A stretch of 12,020 bases of DNA, from positions 1 through 12,020 of the forward strand of contig NW_020312334.1 of the NCBI RefSeq assembly GCF_002999335.1, read 5' to 3'. The notes beneath the pieces were generated by a model. The model saw only the letters and a program-made list of their open reading frames with translations. It was not told the DNA's origin and made no database searches. Source of the DNA: Cyclospora cayetanensis (taxonomy: Eukaryota > Apicomplexa > Conoidasida > Eucoccidiorida > Eimeriidae). Below are positions 1 through 6,622 of the stretch, piece by piece; position 1 is the stretch's first letter, and each line of letters starts with the position of its first letter. Both the position numbers and the translations under genes were made by a program.

Positions 1-167
1 AAGAGGAGAAACAAAACAACGCGAAGCAGGAGAAGACCTCACACAACAGAAGAAAACAAAAAAACACACAGAAGTCATAGAACAAAAAGAGAAAAAGAGA
101 CGCAAGGGAGCAGCGAAAAGACGAGACAAGAGAAAGAAAAAAAGAAAAAAAGAAAGACAGCACAGAC

Positions 168-226
<59 letters not shown>

Positions 227-420
227 CAGAGAGAGAGACAGCGCAGACAGACACACTGACACCAACAGGAGACGTCTAAGCGGACAGACATCTCTGCGTG
301 GCAAAATGCGCAACTAAAACAAACGCCAATGCGAGCCAGCACCCTCCGTGTGACAAAACTCCAAACAAAAAGGCACCAGGGGAAACAACACGAACGCTAA
401 GAAACAATAGGCACGACGAA
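1..420. repeat. Purine-rich low-complexity DNA with a (GA)n microsatellite
   Basis: The plus strand is almost all purine with scattered C over positions 1-250. It contains an uninterrupted (AG)n run of about 23 units at 172-218, followed by GACAGA-type variants to about 255. From 256 to 420 the composition is mixed, with no convincing coding frame or protein match. On the minus strand this would be a long polypyrimidine stretch, so it could be intron or 3' flank of the ARID gene. No gene is called here. Confidence 0.8.
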
Positions 421-430
421 GCCGCTATAT

Positions 431-719
431 ACATACAGACGCATGTATGTATATATACATGCATGTATATGTGTATATATACATATGTATATATATACAT
501 ATGTATATATATACATATATACGTTTACATACATATGTATATACATATACATATGTATACATGCATGTGTATATTTATATATATACATATGTATACATAC
601 ATGCACACATACATATGTATATATATACATATGTATATATATACATATGTATATATATACATATGTATATACATACATATGTATTCATACACATTCATAC
701 ATATGTGTGTATATATATA
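431..719. repeat. Alternating purine/pyrimidine array with a 16-bp tandem unit
   Basis: The sequence consists almost only of TA, CA and TG steps. A 16-bp unit (ACATATGTATATATAT) is repeated in tandem at 481-512 (two copies) and 611-674 (three exact copies plus one variant), with looser copies between. ACATATGT and ATATATAT are both self-complementary, so the array can pair with itself in many registers. Open frames across it in several directions encode only Tyr/Ile/His/Met low complexity and are artefacts of the repeat. Confidence 0.9.
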
Positions 720-754
720 GATGTGTAGGAATAAATTGGTGCATGCAAGCGCAC

Positions 755-3700
755 CTCGCTGGCGTGTTCTTGCTCTTCGTCTTGGTCTGCCCACTCGACA
801 TCGCTGAGATCATCTGCTCCTTCCGTCTCTTCAACGGCACTGGTAGCGGCTTGAGCCGCCTCTGCAGCGGTGACATACTCAGTGTTTAGCGTGACGAAGG
901 CGCTGCTGCTGCTGCTGCTGCTGCTGCGTTGCGCTGCAGAGGCAGCTGCCTGCAGGGGCCCCAGGGAAGCTCGCGAAAAGCCAGCGAGAAATAATCTGTT
1001 TTCCGCGGGCAGCAGCAGATTCGCAGACAACGCACTCGCCAGCTGCAGCGCATGCAACGCCAGCAGGGGGCCCCCGAGGCCCCCCGGGGGGCCCCCGCCA
1101 TTCGCAGGTCTCCACGGAGAAGCAGGAAGCAGCAGCAGCTGCGGCTGCAGCAGATCTATGGGGTGTAAAGGGGCAGCTGCTGCTGCTGCTCTGTCCTTAG
1201 CCGTCGCAGCAAAGTCGTAAACACACCCCAGCAGCAGAGGCAAGTCAGGAGGCTGCACACGCGGCACGTGCAGAGAGAGCAAACTCTCTCTACATGCAGC
1301 TGCCGCCTCCTCCAACAAGAGGCTAACCTCGTACAGCAACGCAGGATGCTAAAAAACGCATGCACAGCCACATAAATACATATATATATAGATATGGATA
1401 TAGATATATATAGTGAGAGGGAGAGAGAGAGAGAAACACATACAAACCTACAGGAAGACAGACAGACAGAGAGACAGACAGCCATGTAGTAGAAACACAG
1501 ACAGACAGAGAGACACAGGCAGGCGAACCCAGACAGGCATATACAAACACACACACAGACAGGCAAGCGTATAGAAACACACACATACATATAGATATAG
1601 AAACAAAACCTTTTGCACAAGCAAGAACACCTACACACCCAGACATGAACAGAGATACACACAGACAGAGCACTTGCCGCAGCAGCAACACTGGTGCCTG
1701 CATGCACTCCCCCAAGCAGCTGAAAACATTTGGCAACAGAAAGACTCAACCGCCGGTTTGAGGAGCAGCTGCACGAGCAGCTGCTTTCCAGCAGCGTCCA
1801 TTAGTTACCACATGCCGCCTCGAAGCCCGTCTCACCTGTTCAATGGAGAGGCCTCTGAGCGGCTTTGAGAGGTAATACAAACAATTCAAGGCGAAGACGA
1901 AGTCTCCTGGTGCATACCGCCGATCAGCGAGACTCTGCGTTAAACGTGAGACGTCTGACAGAAAGAAGGCACAAGGCAGCAGCAGGCAGGAAGACACACG
2001 GAAGGTCTCGCAAGGAAAGCAGTGGATGCAGCAGCAACAGCAGCAACAATGGAGGCTGCAGCTGCTACTGCTCCACGCAAGCCGAAGGCAACTGCGAGAA
2101 GGGGTCCTATGTGGAGCGGCGGCACACGACACTGCAGAAAGACAAGCGTCTTTCTTTGCAGCACCAGCCGTTCAAGGAACAAATACCCCACGAAAAGAAG
2201 CCACCTATGCAGGCAACACTAACTAGCACACAACAAAGAAGCAGCAGCAACAGGAGCAGCAATAGCAGCAGCAGGCAAAAAAGAAAAAGTCTCTCTTACC
2301 TGTGGCAGGAGCAAGCTGCCCTGTAGCGAGAAGTGCCTGTCGCCGCTGTCGCCTTGCCATACGAGCAGCTACCGCTTCAGCTGTGTACTTGGCAGAGAGT
2401 CTGCGCACATGGCCGCACAGACATTAATATAAATAAACATACATGGACGTACATGTATGTATGCTTCATGCGCCTGCAACATCGACGATCCAAGCGCGCG
2501 CGGCGCAAAAGGGGGGAAGCCTCATTTCTCCTCCCTCCTAAGAGGCCTCTGTCTCTCCTGCCTGCCCGGTGATTCTTTCGATAACATTTTTTTTTCTCCT
2601 CAGGCATCTCTGGCGTGAAGCGCCGATCAGCGCACGCTCGTCTCAGCAGCCCTCCAAGAAAGACGCAACCCTCTGTCTGTTGGCGAGAAGCGAGAAGAAG
2701 AAAAAAAGAAGAAAAAGAAAAGTACAAGATCCTACCTTTCTCGTCGCCAAATGAGTTTGATAAGATCTGCAGCAGCACTCTGCTGCTGCAAGGCTGCCTT
2801 CCTCTCTGCCCGCAGTTGAGCTCCGCCGCTTGAGAAGTCTTGGGAACTGCCTTCTTTCCCCAGTTGCTGCTGCAACTGCTCATACTGCGGGAGGAGGTGA
2901 TGCTGCTGCTGCATCTGCATCTGCATGCGTTGATGCGGCACGGAGGCAAGGCCACTTTGAGGCTGCAGGAGAAGAGTGCCACCTGCAGCAGCTCCCGCAG
3001 AGGAGGCTGCCGATACTGCAGAGGCTGTCAAAGCGAGAGGGGCTGTAACAAAGCCAGAACGTCGAGCACTGCTGCCTCCCCCCCCCTCTGCGGCAGAAGG
3101 CAGCAACTGCTTCTTCAGCTCCGGAGAGACGCGTTCTCCTTCAAACTGCCGAATCCATCGGACGTAAAAACGCTTCACCTAGTTGAAAAGCAAGCAAGCA
3201 TGCAAAAAAAGCCTTTACACAGCGAATGCAACAGCGATAGGGCTCTCCAACGGTCCAGATACCACCTATGCTGCTGTCTTCAACAGGATGATGCACACCA
3301 AGAAGGGGAGAGAGGGGGAGATAAATACAATATGTATGTGTATACAGAGAGAAATAGATAGATGGAGATGGATAAAGAGATAGATAGAGATATAGGTAGA
3401 GAGATATAGGTAGATAGAGATATATAGAGATACAGATATATAGAGATATAGATAGAGAGAGATATAGATAGAGATATATAGATAGCTACAGATATATAGA
3501 CAGATACAGATATGTAGAGATAGATTTATAGATAGATATGTGTGTTGCAGAGATAAAGAAAGTTATAGACGTGTTGCAGAGAAAGGAAGAGAGAGGAGAG
3601 ACGGGTTGCAGAGAAAAAAAGAGAGCAAGATAGACAGATGTGTGTTGCAGAGGGAGAGCTAGAGAGAGACAGAGAGCTAGAGAGAGACAGAGAGCTAGAG

Positions 3701-5005
3701 AGAGACAGAGAGCTAGAGACGTGTTGCCGAGAGGAAAGCGCAGCGAAAAAGAAAAGCCAGAGACACGCAACAGCCTGTACTGTCTAGCACTGTATATTGT
3801 TGCTGCTGCTGCAGCCTGCTGCAGTATTTGATGTTGTGGAGGTGAGAAGTGCAATGTTGCAGCTCCAATAATAAAACATCAAGACGGAGGCACTCAAACG
3901 CCTCCAACGCAACTTCCCTCCCTCCCCCTTAGCCCGCAAGAATGCAGCCACAGAAACTTCACCGCTACACCCCACCAGAAAACGGCAGAAGCAGGAGCAG
4001 CGACATCATCGCCACTACCACCAGAACCTCGAGAAGCAGCGGCTGGCAAAAGCACATGAATCGCGCGCAGGTTCGAAGGAAAGCGGAGGGAGACGCAGAA
4101 AAGAAGAAAACACACGGAAGGGAGACGCAGAAAAGAAGAAAACACACGGAAGGCACACCTGCTCAAGATCCTGGTGGCTTGCAGGCTTGTCCTTTGGAAG
4201 AATGCCGAGTTGTTTGCTCAGATAACCCCATTTGTTGTTTTTGTTGACACGGGGAAAGCCTCCCTGCTCCATGGCTACGAGAAACATCTCGTAGAGATCA
4301 ACAGACACCTGTGCACCCGCAGGGAGAGTGTACAGACAGCCCTGCATGTGTGTGATATATATGTATAGATATAGATATAGATAGATATAGATATGCATAG
4401 ATACAGAGATATATACATATTTTACACACATGCAGCCCTTTCTTGCGCGCGCGCTTGCAGGTGCGTTTGTTTCGTATACGCTTTTTCCCTAGAGGTGTGA
4501 TTTTTCGCTGCAGTTCGACCAGTGGTATCGCCATTCCTCCTGTATTGCTGCCGTTGCTCTTCGAGAGGAAGAAGGAAGGAAAGAAATGAAAGAAGAGAAG
4601 AAGGAAAGAGATGAAGAAAGAGATGAAGAAAGAGAAAAAGGAAAGAGATGAAAGAAGTTAAGAAGGAAAGAGATGAAGAAAGAGAAGAAGGAAAGAAGGG
4701 GAAGAAAGACGTTTGGGATTTACGCAACAGCATATGAGTGTATTGTCATGCTTCTGTTGCACATGCAAAGCTCTCTGCTGTGACAGCCTGCGCCACGTTG
4801 TTGACAGACTTGAAGGCGATTGACAGAGAGAGAGAGGGGAAAGAATACAGCGGCAGTGAAAGCTTTTCACGCTTACGCCAAGCAACGGTCCAGGGTTGAG
4901 GGATTGCCCTCGTTCTGCATGGAATGCTTCCAAAGAAGCGAAGAAAGTTGCACGATCCATAGCCGCGCGAATGTTGAAGCCGCTATGTGTAGCGTTGCTC
5001 GCCAT
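755..5005 (-). CDS. ARID/BRIGHT-domain protein, ARID2/Rsc9-like probable SWI/SNF-type subunit (six exons, C-terminal end uncertain)
   Basis: Proposed exons in coding order are 5005-4877, 4341-4159, 3178-2736, 2400-2300, 1954-1836 and 1348-755. All borders are GT..AG and the phases agree (0, 0, 2, 1, 0), giving 523 codons with no stop. Residues about 17-118 form an ARID: FFASLEAFHAERG, then VDLYEMF, EQGGF, NNKWGYLSKQLG and the closing helix VKRFYVRWIRQFE, each on a different side of an intron. Residues about 287-340 (LTQSLADRRY, FALNCLYYLSK, PALLYEVSLLLEE) resemble the armadillo-like helices after the ARID in ARID2/Rsc9 proteins; this is recognition by eye. Between them lies a Ser/Ala/Gly- and Gln-rich linker. 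Exon 6 carries Ala6, a Ser8 tract at residues 467-474 and an acidic tail (residues 498-519). The Met at 5005 is chosen because the frame has a stop 30 bases upstream and ARID2/Rsc9 proteins also start close to the ARID. Expected role: nuclear, AT-rich DNA binding in a remodelling complex. The C-terminus may continue past the left edge. Confidence 0.85.
901..926. repeat. (CTG)n run encoding the Ser8 tract of the ARID protein
   Basis: An uninterrupted CTG run on the plus strand reads as AGC codons on the minus strand and gives eight serines at residues 467-474 of the ARID protein. Pure AGC usage fits expansion of a trinucleotide repeat rather than selection for serine as such. Confidence 0.85.
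1349..1835 (-). other. ARID gene intron 5, simple-repeat-rich
   Basis: This is the intron between exons 5 and 6 (487 nt). The donor is CAG|GTGAGA after codon Q325 and the acceptor is TGCGTTTTTTAG|CAT. It contains CAGA/GACA-type repeats at about 1440-1515, a GA run near 1417-1433 and a TATA-rich stretch at 1378-1412 (plus-strand sense). Open frames through it give only Cys/Val/Ser/Leu low complexity. Confidence 0.8.
1955..2299 (-). other. ARID gene intron 4, with CAG/CTG clusters
   Basis: This 345-nt intron has donor ACAG|GTAAGA and acceptor CCTTCTTTCTGTCAG|AC. It splits a codon in phase 1 (G/AC, Asp286). CAG/CAA-type clusters lie at about 2025-2050 and 2240-2276 (plus-strand sense), so trinucleotide repeats in this gene are not confined to exons. 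Confidence 0.82.
2401..2735 (-). other. ARID gene intron 3, with a strong decoy acceptor
   Basis: This 335-nt intron has donor AG|GTAGGA and acceptor GGCCATGTGCGCAG|ACTCTC. It splits a codon in phase 2 (AG/A, Arg252). A stronger-looking acceptor (a long pyrimidine tract ending in CGCCAACAG at about 2677) lies inside it. Using that site gives a stop after about ten codons, so it is not taken as the main site. Confidence 0.78.
3340..3535. repeat. GATA/GAGATATA-type microsatellite
   Basis: Degenerate tandem GATA, GAGATA and TATAGA units on the plus strand run for almost 200 bases inside ARID intron 2. Transcripts of the ARID gene would carry the complementary TATC/TCTC version. Confidence 0.88.
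3655..3720. repeat. 18-bp tandem repeat, 3.7 copies
   Basis: The unit AGAGCTAGAGAGAGACAG is repeated exactly at 3655-3672, 3673-3690 and 3691-3708, then in part to 3720. It lies inside ARID intron 2. A related interspersed motif, GTGTTGCAGA, flanks it (see findings). Confidence 0.92.
4089..4152. repeat. Perfect 32-bp tandem duplication next to an ARID exon
   Basis: Two identical 32-bp copies lie at 4089-4120 and 4121-4152; each begins GGAGACGCAG and ends ACACGGAAG. The second copy ends six bases from the donor site of ARID exon 2. Identity of the copies suggests a recent duplication. Confidence 0.93.
4342..4876 (-). other. ARID gene intron 1
   Basis: This 535-nt intron has donor CTTGGC|GTAAGC and acceptor CACACATGCAG|GGC. 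A second in-frame acceptor (GGGTGCACAG|GTG) lies 33 nt downstream and would start the exon at 4308. The intron contains a GAAGGAAAGAGATGAA-type purine array at about 4561-4705 (a pyrimidine tract on the transcribed sense) and a TAGATA-type stretch at 4360-4415. Confidence 0.8.
4561..4705. repeat. Purine-only GAAGGAAAGAGATGAA-type array
   Basis: The plus strand is nearly pure purine with degenerate 12-24 base units built on AAGAAGGAAAGAGATG. In the ARID pre-mRNA it is a long CU tract, which may help intron 1 acceptor recognition or simply be slippage-derived. Confidence 0.85.
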
Positions 5006-5487
5006 GATGCCTTTGTCTTCGGTTTTTCTCGCTCAGAGTCTCTTTCTCTGTCTCTCTGTCTGTCTCTCTGTCTGTGTAGGGGAGAAAGGCAGAGAGAAAG
5101 GGCAAGGACTGGGAAGTATTCGGGAAGCCGGACCCCTGCTCCTGCCCTTTGAGTGTATATACACGCGCAGAACGCCTCTAGCGAGTTTTGCTGGACGCTT
5201 GCAGCAATTCAAGGAAGAGCTCTCGCTGGGCGAAAGCGAAGTTTAAAATTGGCGGAGAAAGAGGCGCTGTAACGGATGCTCCTGACCAACTCCCTCGCGG
5301 AAAGAATGCGCAGGCCTGACGTACAAAAAGGCACTCGCTGTAGCTAAACTCGCTGTAGCTACACCCCGTGTCTCGCATGCGTAAACAGCGCGAAGCGGGC
5401 GAATCTGCGGCTGTTGCCAACTAGACAGCGTTGGCTGCTCTCTGCTGCTCTACTAGGGCACGGACTTCAAGAGGACCGCGTGTAAAT

Positions 5488-5530
5488 GTTGCTGCAGTTG
5501 CTGCAGTTGCTGCAGCAACTGCAGCAACAG
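5488..5530. repeat. 9-bp tandem repeat merging into a 32-bp perfect palindrome
   Basis: GTTGCTGCA is repeated three times at 5488-5514, and the sequence then turns back on itself. Positions 5497-5528 equal their own reverse complement over all 32 bases, with its centre between 5512 and 5513. Confidence 0.92.
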
Positions 5531-5927
5531 CGTGCGCGGGGTTAATTCGCTGCAGCAAGACAGGAGTGGGGTACAGGTTCTTGCGTTTGTGTGTGCTGCA
5601 GCTTCAATTTTCACGCCGCCGCTGCAGCTACTACTGCAGCTACTGCAGCCGCTACTGCTGCTGCTGTTGCTGCTGCTGCTGCATGCACGAGGTCGCTCGC
5701 GCAGCAAGAAGCTCTTGGGGCAGCAGCAGCCGCAGCAGCAGTGCACAGGGGGAAGCGCCTCCAGGAGAGCCAGCCGCCGTATCCAGGCAGGCCTCTATCG
5801 TCATCAAATTCGACATTTAAAAATACAAGCCGCATTAATAATTGCTTTAAAATGCTTGATGAGTGGTGTGTTTTCGCTCTTGAAGAAATAATCCTACGCT
5901 GGCGATACACCGCAGAGCAACCAACAC

Positions 5928-6022
5928 AGCAGCAAGCAGCAGCAGCGGCGGCGGCGGCGGCGCCTGCAGCACAACGCAGCAGCAGCCGCTGCTGCTGCTG
6001 CGGCTGCTGCTGCTGCTCTATG
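5928..6022. repeat. CAG/CGG/CTG cluster with self-complementary arms
   Basis: CAG and CGG units (about 5928-5960) are followed by a CAGCAGCAGC / GCTGCTGCTG inverted arrangement at 5976-6020. A single strand here could fold into a GC-rich hairpin. No gene is called over it. Confidence 0.8.
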
Positions 6023-6430
6023 TTAAAAGAGGGTGCATGCTCCTCCTGCTTTCTATAACAGCGCGTATCACTGATTTTTGAGGCCTTCTCCTGCAGCCTC
6101 CGCAGTGAAGTCACAGCTGCCGCAGGAGCTTCACAGGAGCAGCGTGTAGCACCAACCTCAGTACGTCGCTGCAGCCACTTTTTTCGGGTACTTTCTCGAT
6201 CGGCAGGCACACACATATTGCTTGCCCGCCTTCTTCCTTTTGCCGTTCTCTCTCTCTTTCCCTCCATCTTTGTCTCTCTATCATTCTGCTTCTCTCCTTC
6301 TCTCGAGCCGGACTGCAACTAGTTGACGAGCACTCCCGTCGCCCCCTGCCTGCCGTCCTTCCTCTCTGACTGGCTCATTTAAGCGGAGATCAGACGCTGT
6401 GTAGCGTTCGATCCGCTCGGCATCGCACTT

Positions 6431-6454
6431 TGCTGCTGCTGCTGCTGCTGCTGC
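6431..6454. repeat. (TGC)8 in the OGDH 5' flank
   Basis: Eight uninterrupted TGC units lie about 170 bp upstream of the OGDH start codon, probably in the 5' UTR or core promoter. The orientation is opposite to the CAG clusters just before the start codon (6565-6607), so the two could pair in a transcript that includes both. Confidence 0.88.
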
Positions 6455-6622
6455 TTTGGTAGCTGCCCCCGCAGTACAGCAGCAGGAAAATCGCTGCGAG
6501 CATCATCTCCCCGACAGACCCCGTACAAAAACACCACCACGCGTCGTGTGTAGCCGCTTCCGTAGCAGCTGCAGCAGCAGCAACAGCAAGAACAGCAGCA
6601 GCAGCAGCGTCACCATCCGCAA

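Larger units (their letters stand above)
3179..4158 (-). other. ARID gene intron 2, the longest, packed with microsatellites
   Basis: This 980-nt intron interrupts the ARID between LEQ and VKRFYVRW. The donor is GAGCAG|GTGTGC and the acceptor is TTTTCAACTAG|GTG. Most of it is repetitive: a GATA/GAGATA-like array (3340-3535), an 18-bp tandem repeat (3655-3720) and a 32-bp perfect duplication (4089-4152). No coding sequence is supported on either strand. Confidence 0.85.
5006..6622. promoter_or_regulatory. Divergent intergenic region between ARID and OGDH start codons
   Basis: These 1.6 kb separate the two outward-facing start codons and so should hold both promoters and 5' UTRs; none of the elements can be placed from sequence alone. 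Contents: TCTG/CTCT repeats at 5040-5080; a short 15-bp-period duplication at 5333-5361; a CTGCAG-rich palindrome at 5497-5528; CAG/CTG/CGG clusters at 5625-5690 and 5928-6022; a CT-rich stretch at 6238-6305; and (TGC)8 at 6431-6454. Long frames here (for example 5611-6318 minus) are poly-Ala/Cys/Gln products of the CAG repeats with no domain I recognise. An upstream non-coding or coding exon of either gene cannot be excluded. Confidence 0.6.

Noticed and set aside
298..889. Several overlapping open frames of about 90-150 codons on both strands
   Set aside because: They translate the TA/CA array into Tyr/Ile/His/Met low complexity in every frame, and start or end inside non-repetitive DNA without any domain.
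1156..1749. Cys/Val/Ser/Leu-rich minus-strand frame of 197 codons
   Set aside because: It crosses ARID intron 5 microsatellites and enters exon 6 in a wrong frame; not membrane protein evidence.
2585..2604. Plus-strand polypyrimidine tract ending CTCCTCAG that looks like an ideal acceptor
   Set aside because: No plus-strand coding sequence follows, and the region is an intron of the minus-strand ARID gene.
5431..5891. Overlapping plus-strand frames rich in Cys, Leu or Ala
   Set aside because: They are the same CAG/CTG cluster read in other frames; no conserved sequence.
5611..6318. A 235-codon minus-strand frame in the intergenic region
   Set aside because: About half is poly-Ala/Gln/Cys from CAG runs, no domain is recognisable, and CAG repeats keep all three frames open by chance. 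An unknown exon cannot be fully excluded.
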